Shown here piece by piece: positions 1 to 9,731 of a DNA stretch of 40,215 nt. This stretch comes from CAJBLF01 sp964560855. Its GTDB lineage: Bacteria > Patescibacteriota > Gracilibacteria > Absconditabacterales > Absconditicoccaceae. The stretch spans positions 1 through 40,215 of the forward strand of contig CAZLLU010000004.1 in assembly GCA_964560855.1 (NCBI GenBank). Direction: 5' to 3'. The stretch's first letter is position 1; the number at the start of each line of letters is the position of its first letter. The notes beneath the pieces were generated by a model. It ran no database searches, was not told the DNA's origin, and worked only from the letters and a program-made list of their open reading frames with translations. Made by a program: the position numbers and the translations under genes.

Positions 1-5
1 AAAAA

Positions 6-347
6 ATGGCATCAAGAACAAACAAACAAGGAATAGCCAAGAAAAAATCCCAGCAACAGAAGGCGGCAAATAGGCTCAAAGGATCCAAGAGATTCGAATA
101 TCCAAAGAGAAAACTTACGGTAGAAGAGGCGAAGGATCTTGGAGTTATCGGTGTAGTTAAAAATCCAAAAGGGCATGATTATCTGCGATTTTTGAGAGGA
201 AGAAAAATTTGTCGAGAAACGAGATTGAGAATAGATCCAGATGGATACAGATATATCAAGACACCATCAGGTGGGTCAGAAGTTGTCAGCGCTCCGCAAT
301 CTGGACGGACAAGAGGAAAATTGAAAAAAGCGACGATGAAACGTTAA
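6..347 (+). CDS. Small basic protein, unknown function
   Basis: I do not recognise this 113-residue protein. It is strongly basic. The first ~35 residues are rich in Lys, Gln and Arg and look disordered. The middle (about 40-90) is a compact mixed region with a GVIGVVKNPKGHDYL segment, and the tail is again Lys/Arg-rich. That composition suggests nucleic-acid or ribosome binding, but this is inference only. The start is the ATG directly after an A-run at the window edge, so upstream context is missing. It contains no in-frame TGA. CGA/CGG codons occur at three places (for example YLxFLRG and KICxET) and would be Trp in this genome. A repeat tract and a terminator follow. Confidence 0.6.
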   Translation: MASRTNKQGIAKKKSQQQKAANRLKGSKRFEYPKRKLTVEEAKDLGVIGVVKNPKGHDYLRFLRGRKICRETRLRIDPDGYRYIKTPSGGSEVVSAPQSGRTRGKLKKATMKR

Positions 348-349
348 TA

Positions 350-520
350 AGAGTTCAGAGTGCAGAGTTTAGAGTTCAGAGTTTAGAGTTCTGAGTTTAG
401 AGTTCAGAGTTTAGAGTTTAGAGTTTAGAGTTCAGAGTTTAGAGTTTAGAGTTTAGAGTTCAGAGTTTAGAGTTCAGAGTTTAGAGTTCAGAGTTTAGAA
501 TTCAGAATTCAGAGTTATTA
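350..520. repeat. Degenerate GAGTTTA/GAGTTCA word-repeat tract
   Basis: About 170 bp made almost only of the 7-mers GAGTTTA and GAGTTCA in irregular order, decaying at the right end to GAATTCA. There are no unique spacers, so it is not a CRISPR array. The same words reappear inside the prepilin peptidase gene near 4928. Confidence 0.85.
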
Positions 521-539
521 AGAAATAAAGCAATATAGG

Positions 540-561
540 GGCGATTATTCATCGCCTTTTT
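540..561 (+). terminator. Rho-independent terminator
   Basis: GGCGAT (540-545), five-base loop, ATCGCC (551-556), then a T-run. It ends the transcript reading in from the left. The last T is also the first base of the next promoter's -35 box. Confidence 0.75.
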
Positions 562-587
562 GACAAAATTTTTTTTTTCGTTACAAT
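560..587 (+). promoter_or_regulatory. Sigma70-type promoter for the MFS gene
   Basis: TTGACA (560-565), 16-bp spacer, TACAAT (582-587). It is a near-consensus promoter abutting the preceding terminator. The predicted start of transcription is near 594, about 28 nt before the chosen start codon. Confidence 0.65.
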
Positions 588-621
588 AGAACAGAATGGT
601 TTATTTTATACTGTTTTTTTT

Positions 622-1950
622 ATGCCACTCGTTCCAGAAAATCAATTTCAGAAGACATATAATAATGAACTTTTTGCTACGCTTATGGAAAAGTGAGTAT
701 TTTATGTTATCAAAAAAAATTTTCTCTCCATACCGTTGTCTATCAGAATGGTGGGATTTTCGCTATTCATTTTCATATTGGGACGGGGACTGGGAGCAGA
801 TGTTTTTTTTTCTCTCTATATCAAGAACATCGTAAATAATGTTTTTTTAGTTTCACTTATCGGTGCGATATTATCGCTGAGTAAAATGTTTTTTTCTATT
901 CCGGTAGGAGAAGTGAATAATCATGCTAATCTAAGATCGGTTTTGTTCTTGAGTAAATTCGTCTATGTGATCATGGGTGTCGTCTATGTGCTTGCAGGTA
1001 TCTATAGTTCTGTAGTGCTGTTGATCTTAGCAGTATTGATCAACGGATTTGCTACTGCTTCATTATTCACGACCTATCAGACCTTTATCCGCAAAAATAC
1101 GAGATGAGGAGAAAGGGGAAAATCATTCGGCCTATATTTTTCCAGCATCAATCTTGCATATATCGTTGGTGCGTTGATTAGTTCGTATCTGATTACAAAA
1201 TTCGACCTTCCGCATTTGTTCATCTTTATCCCTATCTTTGCATTATTATCATTGTTGACAGATAAGAAGCTCCCAAGTTTAGACAAAAATAAAATCAAGG
1301 AATTTTTGGCAGGAAAAACATTTACTCAAAGGTTCGTTCATGAAGTGTTCTCTTTCCGTCCTATAAAAAAAGTGATATCCAAACTCAGAACCTATTCTGG
1401 TAGGATGTATTATGCGTTGGGATTCGAGGTGCTTTTTAATCTCCTCAATTATGTCGGATTCATCTTTATCCCTATCGTGTCGATAGCAAATGATTTGAGC
1501 TTATCTCAAGTCGCTCTCGTCTTTGCTGCAATGAGATTGCCGTATCTAATAGACTTCTTTACCTGAGATATCGCAGAGAATGGCAGCAAAAGGAAATTCC
1601 TCTTTGTAATGCTCTTCTTTTTGTCGCTGCTCTATGTATTGCTTGGATTCAATGAAGGATTCCGAAATATTATGGTGATTACCTTCGGTATTTCACTGTG
1701 ACTATCGCTTATGCGCCCAGTAATTTCCTCATATATCTCTGATTGTACAAGGCCAGAAGATGAAGGAACAATCACCGGTGTTGGTGAGTTTGTAGGAAAA
1801 ATAGGAGAAATTATCGGAGTATTGTGATTCGGAATACTTTCTGCAATATTTAGTTTACAGACATCATTTGTCATTATAGGAATATTTGCTATGGTCCTCG
1901 CTATAGCAGGTATTATCAAGAGATTCCGATTCTTCAAATATGATGGGTAG
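622..1950 (+). CDS. MFS-type membrane transporter
   Basis: A 442-residue multi-pass membrane protein, about 12 hydrophobic segments, consistent with a major facilitator superfamily permease. The segment MRPVISSYISDCTRPEDEGT followed by a GxGE..GK.GEIIG helix resembles the second-half cytoplasmic loop of MFS carriers. The substrate cannot be told. The frame is continuous from an upstream stop to TAG only if TGA is sense. In-frame TGAs fall at about 685-700 (MEKGVF), 1105, 1564, 1699 and 1825, mostly in helix or loop positions suiting glycine. The ATG at 622 lies about 28 nt after the predicted transcription start. ATG 685 is an alternative, and no Shine-Dalgarno sequence is visible at either. 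The segment ILGWGLGAD contains a CGG read here as Trp. Confidence 0.7.
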
Positions 1951-1951
1951 A

Positions 1952-3193
1952 TTATTCGTATAAAATCTCTCGACCTTCCAATTTTTTATCAGTCAGGATA
2001 TAGACAGCTCCACTATTGCAGTGGGCTTTTTCTATTTGATTTCCTTTGGCATCAGCAATATCTATGATTTCCAATTCACCCATTTCATCGGGACTCAAAA
2101 ATTTGATCTTCATTCCTGGAGTGATCACTTCCTTTGGCTCGATATGAAAATATTTTTTACCATTTTTTTCTCTACATTCATTTGAGAACATGCCGAAGTA
2201 ATTTCTGTTGAATAATGGTCCGGCACTTCCCAAAGTCGTTGAGCCGACTGGAGTTTCACCTTCAGGGAAATCTTTTAGTTGGTTGAATAAAAATCCATCT
2301 CGATATTCCCTATGTGGAATCACGTTCACTAAATTTGCTACGTTTTCATCTATTTTTTTTCATGCAATAATCGCATCGCGGACATGCTTGTACGCTTTCA
2401 CGATAGCGCCGACGTAGAATTCGGATTTGCTTCTTCCTTCGATTTTCAACGCATCGACATACGGCAATATTTCCTTTAGTTTATCTATCGTGCAGAGATC
2501 TTTGGATGATAAGATATGACTTCCTTCTTCATCTCCTTCGAGCTGATACAGCTTTCCCGGTCTGCGTTCTTCTTCGAGCCGGACTTTGTATTTAAACCTG
2601 CAGGCATGTGAACATTCTCACTTATTTCCTGGTCTTCCTGACATATAATCGCCGAGGAGACATCTTCCGGAATAGCTCATGCACATTGCACCATGGACAA
2701 AAACTTCAATCTCCATTTCTGGGACTTTTTCACGGATTTCCTTGATTTCCTCGATATTCAATTCTCTCGCGAAAACGATCCTTTTCACGCCCATCTCTTT
2801 CCGGAATTTCACTGCAGCCCGATTCATTGTTGAACTTTGCGTACTCAGATGCAGGGGAGTGTCTGGCATATATTTCCTGATGATATGGAAGGTTCCCGGA
2901 TCGGAGAAAATGATAGCATCGGCGCCGACGTCCGCAATTTGTTTTACGGTCTGTTCAAATATTTTTATATCGATATTTCTTGGAAAGATATTCATCGTGA
3001 GCAATGCTTTACTTCCGTTTTTGTGGAGATCGTCCACGGTCTTTTTGAGATCATCAAAATTATAGATCTTGTTCTGTCTCATCCTCAATGATGTAAACGG
3101 AACGCCGACATAGACCTCTTCTGCTCAGTACTTACTAGCAATCATGGCTTTCTCATAGGATCACCCGGGTGCAACGATAGTTGGCTTTTTCAT
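1952..3193 (-). CDS. Peptidase U32 family protein
   Basis: 413 residues. U32 enzymes include collagenase-like proteases and RNA/ubiquinone hydroxylation factors such as RlhA and UbiU/V, so the label does not fix a reaction. The N-terminus reads APGGSYEKA and SKYGAEEVYVGV, matching the family blocks APAGxxE and YGADAVYxG. The signature EVFVHGAMCMSYSGRC is followed by GNKGECSHACR, the Cys-rich block that binds an Fe-S cluster in several members, and RRPGKLYQLE follows. The glycines in APGG, KYGA and NKGEC are encoded by TGA, at family-invariant positions. The start is ATG-ATG at 3191-3196; the inner ATG was chosen. The carboxy end (PHREYxDGFLFNQ onward) fits the U32 C-terminal region. Confidence 0.9.
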
Positions 3194-3204
3194 CATTCAG
3201 GACT

Positions 3205-3290
3205 AAGTGTTAAAACGATCAAACGACTAAACGAAGAGACAAGCATTTTATCATTTCAACGCTTCATCATTTCGTCTTTATATATATGAT
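3205..3290. repeat. AAACGA/CATTT word repeats upstream of the U32 gene
   Basis: Short words related to AAGTGTTAAAACGAT and its near-complement (CATTTTATCATTTCAACG) make an imperfect inverted repeat. A sister copy lies at 21836-21885. No clear promoter is seen for the U32 gene. Confidence 0.5.
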
Positions 3291-3311
3291 AGTAAATAAA
3301 TTTTTCAAATG

Positions 3312-3479
3312 ATATATTCTTAAAACAGAATATATATACATCCTCCTTCAAAAATATTTCTTTTGATTGAAGGATGTATAGTTGTTATCACAATAATTCC
3401 TCATTACATTTCAGACTTATTTGGATAACAACTATAATTTCGACCTCATAAAAGGATTTCACTATGTTCAACCTTTTAT
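3312..3479. other. Four consecutive hairpins, possible structured RNA
   Basis: In this otherwise gene-free stretch four inverted repeats follow one another. They are ATATATTCT (3312-3320) with AGAATATAT (3327-3335); TACATCCT..TTCAA (3337-3351) with TTGAAGGATGTA (3367-3378), with a 3-nt bulge; TAGTTGTTATC (3379-3389) with GATAACAACTA (3424-3434), 11 perfect pairs; and ATAAAAGG (3448-3455) with CCTTTTAT (3472-3479). No tRNA or known riboswitch pattern is recognised. The region sits between the end of one minus-strand gene and the U32 gene. Confidence 0.45.
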
Positions 3480-3489
3480 TGGGTCTCAA

Positions 3490-3816
3490 TTAAAAAGACT
3501 GACCAAAGAGATACAAGCCAGTCTTATTTTTTTTGTGTAATTTTCTTTCGAGGGAATCAAATACCTTGAAGCTCGATTTGATGATACTTTTGATGTTTGT
3601 TTTGAAATAGTCTAGAAGGAGACTTCCGAAGATAAATCCCACTCCCAATACCCAAAGCACCATATTGCCTATGGAGCCGAATTTCACTCCCAACATTGCT
3701 GTTATCAAAAAGCAGGTGAAGAGGATGAGTCCGGTCAAAATGTAAGGGAGTATTTGTGCTTCAAAAAAGTAGCGTATTTGTATTCTTCTGCGTTTGTGTT
3801 TGGTTTTTTTGTACAT
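3490..3816 (-). CDS. Small two-helix membrane protein
   Basis: Not recognised. From ATG 3816 it has 108 residues: a basic N-terminus (KKTKHKRRRIQIR), two hydrophobic segments (about 25-45 and 52-72), and a basic Lys-rich tail, so probably an inner-membrane protein with cytoplasmic ends. A TTG at 3861 in the same frame would add 15 residues; I prefer ATG. It follows the prepilin peptidase gene by about 60 bp on the same strand and is probably co-transcribed, so a role near the pilus or membrane is possible but unproven. Its 3' end is part of the terminator stem. Confidence 0.55.
   Translation of the reverse strand: MYKKTKHKRRRIQIRYFFEAQILPYILTGLILFTCFLITAMLGVKFGSIGNMVLWVLGVGFIFGSLLLDYFKTNIKSIIKSSFKVFDSLERKLHKKNKTGLYLFGQSF
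3495..3525 (-). terminator. Terminator overlapping the end of the small membrane gene
   Basis: On the minus strand AAGACTG (3525-3519) pairs with CAGTCTT (3501-3495), then a T-rich tail reads TTTTAATTGAGAC. The stem lies inside the last codons of the gene. The tail matches that of the terminator near 15553-15585. Confidence 0.6.
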
Positions 3817-3875
3817 ATGTTTGGCGTTTTTTGTTTTTTGTATGATATGGATCCTGCTCAAAAAATCAATCTGTG

Positions 3876-5717
3876 TTATTCAAGCTCTTCGACTTCTTTC
3901 ATGACTCTTTTCGTACGATAGACTTTGCATACATAAAGGGTTTTGAAGACTATGATAGCTATGCCGGTCATAATCCAAAATTCGATTCTGATGAATCCAT
4001 AGAGTACGAGGAACATTAGTGCAATTACTGAAACTTTGAATCCAGGGACAGAGTAGATTTTATTCATTTCTCCCAAGACATAATCACATGTTCCCATGTT
4101 GACTTTCGAGTTGTCTGCGATGGTTTGGTCCAATCGTGATTTTTTGTACTCGCTGATTTTGTCTATGAAGGTAGGAGATTTTGTTCAATTCTTGATATCG
4201 ATTTTTTCGAGGTCGAGGATTTTGGAATTAAAGAAGAGCTCAGTGTTTTCTTTCAATGTCTTAGCCTCTTCTATACCAAGTTTGAAAGGTTTGGAGATAG
4301 TGTCTATAACGCTATTGGATGCTTGAGAAAGTCATTCGCAGGTGAAAGGGAAATTTTCATAATACCCTATGACGAAGAAACTATAGGCGATCGTGATAAA
4401 AACGGTAAACATATATCCTCATGTGGTGAAATAACTGGTCGTATCTCGACTTATTTTGTCGTGTGAAGATCATTGAAGGAGCCAAGCAAGATAGACGACC
4501 CCCATATTGAGAGCAAACATAGATCAAATAAGAAAAAGGTTGCTGTATCCGATGAAAAATGATTCCAGGATACTGATCCCGAGCATAATTATCAGTAGGT
4601 ATTTAATAGGCAATTTGCGTACTTCGAGATAGAAAAAATGGAAGAAAAGGAAAAAAAGCATGACATAGATCATGGATTCCAACGCGAGGAATTGTCAGAA
4701 TAATCTGAAAAAAATGAGTCCGTATGCGATCAACGAAAGTAAGAGAAAAATCCATGCTTTGGGTGAACGGAATTTTTTTTCCGTGGCTTGGAGGGGAGAT
4801 GATCTATCTATAGGGATCTTTTTTTTTGGCATCTATCAGAAGATGAGTGTAATAAAAAACGGCAATTTCCGCGCAAGGATCCAAAACGCAATAATCATAG
4901 CGGGAAAGAAGGGAATGGTTTTGAATGCAGAGTTTAGAGTTCAGAATTCAGAATTATTATGTAACTTTCAATTTTCAGCTTTCAACTTTAAACTAATATA
5001 TTGTAGTCAGGATCGTAATAATCCGACTATACTACTCAAAAGGATAAAGAGTATCAAGACGTTTATCATAGTGAGAAAAGAGAACGATAGAGAGTGAATC
5101 GACAGGACGATAGGCATCAGAATTCAAAAAATCACTGCGAGATAGATATCGCCTTCGCCGAAGCCTTCCTTGGCTCAAAATCTCATCTTTGCATATCGTT
5201 TACCGAAAAAGTAGATCCCCGTGAAAAGCGTTCAGAAGATTAGGACGGACAGAAATGTATATCGAAGATTTCCTCCAGGCAAAAAGATATTTGCCAAAAT
5301 TCAGACAATCGCCAATAAAATCCGCGTTATCATATGTAATTCATATTCCTTCAAATCGTAGACAAAAAGGAGAATTAAGAGCCGATTCGTCAAAAGTCAG
5401 AAGATCAAGATCGGAGTTCAGAAATCTTTCAATAAGAAATAGGTGAGGACAAATATTCCTGCAGACAACAACTCCAAGACAGGATATATCCGGGAGATGC
5501 TTTTCTTACAATATTCACACTTCCCTCATTGGACCAGATAGCTGATCAACGGCACTAAATTTCTCGCTTTCAATCTCTGATGGCAGGATGGACATTCCGA
5601 ATATCCGAAAAAAAATCCGCGGAGTTTGGACCACGTAATGCCATCAGCAAATCTCGTCATGATAACGGAACCGAAAGAGCCGAAGATGAGTCAGATGATA
5701 ATCATAAGTATTCGCAT
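3876..5717 (-). CDS. pilD: Prepilin peptidase with C-terminal membrane extension
   Basis: 613 residues. The first ~275 match type IV prepilin leader peptidase/methylase (family A24A), which cleaves and N-methylates pilins at the inner membrane. Visible features are GSFGSVMITR at the N-terminus, paired cysteines at 42/45 and 66/69 (CPSC, CEYC), ISWIYPVLEL (W from CGG), a first aspartate in YDLKEYEL (about D120), a second in GFGEGDIYLA (about D189), and IPFFPAM near 265. A word-repeat insert (residues about 242-264) lies just before IPFFPA. The remaining ~320 residues hold several more hydrophobic segments and no domain I know, with no stop between the two parts. Family members are normally about 250 residues, so this is a fusion or long extension. 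Many glycines are TGA. The start fits the family N-terminus, and there is no clear ribosome-binding site. Confidence 0.85.
4926..4993. repeat. Word repeats inside the prepilin peptidase reading frame
   Basis: Plus-strand words GAGTTTAGAGTTCAGAATTC, then TTCAATTTTCAGCTTTC and AACTTTAAAC, match the intergenic tracts at 350-520, 16725-16759 and 35990-36040. On the coding strand the repeat is translated as LKLKAENGKL..SEFGTLNSAF, with TGA codons read as Gly. Confidence 0.8.
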
Positions 5718-5766
5718 GTCATCGTTATACCGGTGGCTGGAAGAAAATCAAGTGGAAGCGAAAACC

Positions 5767-5794
5767 TTGCATTTTCTAGTCAACTGAGTATACA
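5767..5794 (+). promoter_or_regulatory. Probable valS promoter
   Basis: TTGCAT (5767-5772), 16-bp spacer, TATACA (5789-5794). The predicted transcription start is near 5801, giving a leader of about 25 nt before valS. It lies in the divergent gap between pilD and valS. Confidence 0.5.
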
Positions 5795-5826
5795 CAAATC
5801 ACCTTATTTTACTGTTATTTCAAAAA

Positions 5827-8475
5827 ATGGCGAACGCGTATCAGCACCAGGAAGTCGAAGCAAAACGAGAGAAGTTCCGAGAGGACAATAAATGCTTCGC
5901 AGCTACTATGGATCCTACTAAACCGAATTATAGTATTGTGATCCCGCCTCCAAACGTGACCGGAGTCTTGCATATGGGACATGTCCTGAACAATAGCATT
6001 CAGGATGTTTTGGTAAGACGAAAAAGAATGAGCGGATACAATACGCTTCGAATGCCAGGAACCGATCATGCAGGTATTGCTACCCAGAACAAGGTAGAGA
6101 GAAAACTCGCCGATGAAGGAAAAACCAAGGAAGATATCGGAAGAGAGGAATTCATTAAACAGACATGGGAATGGAAAGAAAAACATGGAAATATCATTAC
6201 CACACAACTGAGGAAACTCGGCGCATCGCTAGATCGGGACAGGGAAAGATTTACTATGGACGAAGGATTGTCCAATGCTGTAAAAGAGATTTTCATTAAA
6301 CTTTACAACGATAACTTAATCTACCAAGGCGAATATATGGTCAATCGATGTCCGAGGTGCGGAACCGCATTAGCAGACGATGAAGTCAACCATGAAGATG
6401 AAGAAGGATTTTTTTGGGATTTGAAATATCCTATCGTAGGAACGAACGAATTTGTTACTTTGGCTACAACGAGACCAGAGACAATGCTCGGTGATACCGG
6501 TATCGCAGTCAATCCTAACGATCCAAGATACAAAGATTTAGTTGGCAAAAAAGTTTTGCTGCCATTAGTAAATAAAGAAATACCTGTCGTAGCCGATGAA
6601 TATGTCGATATGGAATTCTGAACAGGAGTCGTTAAGATGACGCCGGCACATGATCCGAATGATTATGAAGTAGGAAAAAGAACAGGATTGGAAATTGTGA
6701 ATATCTTTACGCCTAACGGCAAGATCAACGAAAATGGCGGAAAATACGCAGGATTGGATAGATTCGAAGCAAGAAAAGTGATTATAGAAGACTTGAAAGC
6801 AGGAGGATTTCTATGAAATATAAAAAAGCATACTCATGCTGTTGGACATTGTTATAGATGTTCCACTATTGTTGAACCTAGGATTTCCAGACAACGGTTC
6901 GTTAGGATGGAGCCATTAGCAAAGCCAGCATTAGAAGCTGTAAAAAGCGGGAAAGTCGTTATTCAGCCAAAGAGACGAGAAAAAGTCTATTATCACTGGT
7001 TAGAAAATATCCGCGATCGATGTATCTCCAGACAGATCTGGCGAGGACATAGAATACCAGCTCGGTACGGACCGGATAATTTCGTTTTTGTAGCAAGAAA
7101 TGATGCCGAAGCGCAAGCGCAGGCCGATGCTCATTATGGCAAAACCGTAACATTAACTCAAGAACAAGATGTCTTAGATACTTGGTTCAGTTCTGCACTC
7201 CGACCATTTTCTACGATGGGACGACCAGAAAAAACCAAAGAGCTCGAGATGTTCTATCCGACAAATGTGCTTGTTACTGCTGCGGATATCATCTTTTTCC
7301 GAGTGGCAAGAATGATTATGACAGGAATGTATGAGATGAAAGAGATACCGTTCCACGACGTATTCCTTCATGGAATTGTGAGAGACGAGCAGGGCAGAAA
7401 GATGTCCAAATCGCTCGGAAATTCTCCTGATCCATTGGACTTGATCAGAGATTACGGAGCGGACGCCATCAGATTTACGATGATCTACAATACCTCCCAA
7501 GGACAGGATGTCCACTTCTCTGATAAGCTGATCGAGATGGGAAGGAACTTCGCCAACAAAGTATGGAACGCAAGCAATTTCGTACTTATGAATCTAGAAG
7601 GTTTTGATCATACCAAAATCAATCCAGCTGATTTGAAACTCGAATTGGTCGATAACCGGATTTATTCCAGACTTCATTCTACTATCCAGACCGTAAATGA
7701 AAAACTAGATAAATATATCCTCGATGAGGCAGCCAAAGCCGTCTATGAATTTATCAAAGGCGACTTCTGTGACTGGTATGTCGAGATGGCAAAAGTAAGA
7801 TTATACAACAACGACGATGTCGCAAGTAAGGCGACCGCACAATATGTGCTGCGAGATGTACTCGAACAATCATTGAGATTATTACATCCATTTATGCCGT
7901 TCGTGACTGAAGAATGTCGGCAGCAATTAGGCACCGGCAAGAAGACGATCATGCTCGAAGAATATCCAAAATTGGATGAGAAAAAGATTTCCACAGAAAT
8001 AGAATCTGCGATGATGTATATTCAGGAAATTACAACAGCTATAAGAAATATTAGAGCAGAAGCTAATGTGTCACCATGAAAAAATATAAGTACAGGTATA
8101 AAATCTATAGATGAAAAAGAATTATCTATTATTGAGGATAATAGTTCGTTTATTATGAAACTTGCAAAACTTGATTCAATAGTGGCATCAAAAGATATAG
8201 AAAAACCTGATTTAGCAGGATTCCGTGTTGCGTGAAAATCTGAGATTTACATCCCATTGGCAGGATTGCTCGATGTCGAAGCCGAATCAAAAAAGATTAC
8301 CGATCAGATAGAAAAATTGGAGCAATGACTTGCTTCTTGCAGAAGAAAATTGTCAGATGAAACCTTCCTTTCCAAAGCACCAGCTCAAGTCATCGAAAGG
8401 GAGAAAAATTTCGAAGCAGACTATCTCGACAAGATCGAAAAGCTCAAAAAAAATCTAGAATTGTTAAAGAAATAG
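5827..8475 (+). CDS. valS: Valyl-tRNA synthetase
   Basis: 882 residues, normal length for class Ia ValRS, which charges tRNA-Val in the cytoplasm. Features in order: HMGH (49-52), GTDHAGIATQ, VNWCPRC, the editing domain with ATTRPETMLGDT and FGTGVVKMTPAHDPNDYE, DWCISRQIWWGHRIPAWY, KMSKS (525-529), the anticodon-binding domain, and a C-terminal coiled coil (EAESKKITDQIEKLE..). Five TGA codons (6619, 6814, 8077, 8233, 8326) keep the frame open. The one at 6619 is the first Gly of FGTG, and the one at 8077 is the Gly of the NVSPGK block. CGA/CGG at 6049, 6235, 6346, 6895, 7018, 7042 and 7063 fall on conserved Trp positions, whereas CGC (just before 7015) and AGA are conserved Arg. It is the best single gene for reading this genome's code. 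Confidence 0.98.
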
Positions 8476-8482
8476 TAAATTT

Positions 8483-8528
8483 GTAGGGGCGGATACTATC
8501 CGCCTAGGCGATTGATAATCGCCCCTAC
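8483..8528. repeat. Three-way-junction palindromic element
   Basis: Outer stem GTAGG (8483-8487) with CCTAC (8524-8528). Inside are two perfect 7-bp hairpins with 3-nt loops: GGCGGAT-ACT-ATCCGCC (8488-8504) and GGCGATT-GAT-AATCGCC (8507-8523), joined by TA. Only 8 of 46 bases are unpaired. It lies just after the valS stop and could also terminate or stabilise its transcript. It is not a tRNA. Confidence 0.85.
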
Positions 8529-8559
8529 GAAAACAAATTGTTTTATTTAACAGGTAGTG

Positions 8560-9549
8560 ATGTATAATCTTTACCAGTCCAAACTACGGAAAGATATCCA
8601 GCATGAGGTCTATCGTAAACCGATGTTTACGGTTGAGCTTTTTGGTAAAGAATATTTCTGATCTATCAAAGAAAAAAAAATCTGACCATTCACCTCAAGT
8701 CGATATCAGATCATGGGCGTCACGCTTCCCGACGATCAGGCATGCATCCAAAAAGAGCTCGCCAAGCTAAGAAAATCATTCAGAAAAAAATGAATATTTC
8801 TTCAATTGGGAATAGTGAATGAAATCGTTTGCTTTCAAAATAGCATGAAAAGATGCTCAGAATTTAATCAGGATATGCATGACTTTAGACTAGGAGTACA
8901 GAAAATACTTCATAATAATTGTGGCTTACAGACTGCGTTTCGTGAAAATATGCCGACCGCATCTATTGTCTACGACACAACCAAAACCGATGAAGAATTG
9001 CTCAAAGACATGGATGAAAGCTGCCGTAAACGCGTCAAGAAAGCTATTGCATGAGGGATGGAATTCAGAATTATCGATAGACATTTCACCGCTGAATTTT
9101 TCGAAAAACGACAGCTAACGGCTGGCGCTAAAGGATTCAACACGATCTCTAAAACACAATACGACAGACTACTTGAATATATCGAAAAGGGACACGGTAT
9201 GCTGATTTGAGCGTACTTGGAAAACAAGATGATCGCGTGAACTATCTGTCTTTTTACCGATAAAATGATTTACTGTCCGTATGGATTCTACGATAGGGAA
9301 TACAATAAAATTTGAGTGCAACACTTCCTGAAATTCAAACTCTTCACGCGAGCGCGCGAACATGATTACAGAACCGTCGACACCGGCGGCGGAGCACCGA
9401 CAGGCTTTCCAAAACATCCGTTAGCGAGCGTCAGCGCTTTCAAGAAATCGCTCGGCGGAACTAAAACGGAACTCTACGGCAGCTACGATATCGTTCTTAA
9501 TAGGTTTCAATACTGGTTATTTAAGCTACGGTACAAAATCAGGGGCTAA
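8560..9549 (+). CDS. FemAB-like aminoacyl/peptidyl transferase (GNAT fold)
   Basis: 329 residues. FemAB proteins add amino acids from aminoacyl-tRNA to the lipid II stem peptide to build cell-wall cross-bridges. Supporting features are YQSKLWKDIQ at the N-terminus (W from CGG, matching the family YQs..W motif), DMDESCRKRVKKAIAxG (the family's M..K.R..I..A...G block), FTWAREHDYRTVDTGGG (W from CGA), and FKKSLGGTKTELYGSYDIVLN near the end, matching FK..FGG....Y.GsYd.V.N. TGA codons occur throughout, for example KAIAGME and MLIGAYLENKMIAGTICLF. ATG 8560 has AGGT six bases upstream. The aminoacyl donor cannot be told from sequence. It is followed by a strong terminator. Confidence 0.85.
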
Positions 9550-9599
9550 ACACACCCGGGTGCAGTAGTCACCAAAGCGGCTACAAAAGCTAAAAAGTA

Positions 9600-9629
9600 A
9601 AAGTTTCCACCCGGGTGGATACTTTTTTT
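9600..9629 (+). terminator. Terminator after the FemAB gene
   Basis: The AAGTTTCCACC arm pairs with GGTGGATACTT around a CCGGG-centred palindrome, followed by eight or more T. The CCCGGGTG core also occurs at 9555, 3164 and 23922. Confidence 0.75.
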
Positions 9630-9669
9630 TTATTTTGTCAATCCAAAATAGTGATAGCAAGGGTATATT

Positions 9670-9699
9670 TTGGTATTTCAAACGGTTCTTGGATATAAT
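9670..9699 (+). promoter_or_regulatory. Promoter of the two-gene membrane operon
   Basis: TTGGTA (9670-9675), 18-bp spacer, perfect TATAAT (9694-9699). The predicted start is near 9706, with a leader of about 26 nt. Confidence 0.55.
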
Positions 9700-9731
9700 C
9701 AGAATGTGAGATTTTTATTTAGAAAGTCTCG

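Noticed and set aside
350..520. CRISPR array
   Set aside because: Repeats are 7-mers in irregular order without unique spacers and there are no cas genes.
596..835. Overlapping open frame at the start of the MFS gene
   Set aside because: No family pattern; the frame read from 622 gives the hydrophobic transporter continuously.
5827..8475. A string of pseudogenes: valS, uvrA, folA, truB and others look broken by many TGA stops
   Set aside because: The frames continue without frameshift and TGA falls on invariant glycines in many unrelated families; recoding explains all of them.
8483..8528. tRNA-like cloverleaf
   Set aside because: Only 46 nt, 3-nt loops, no anticodon arm or T-loop consensus.
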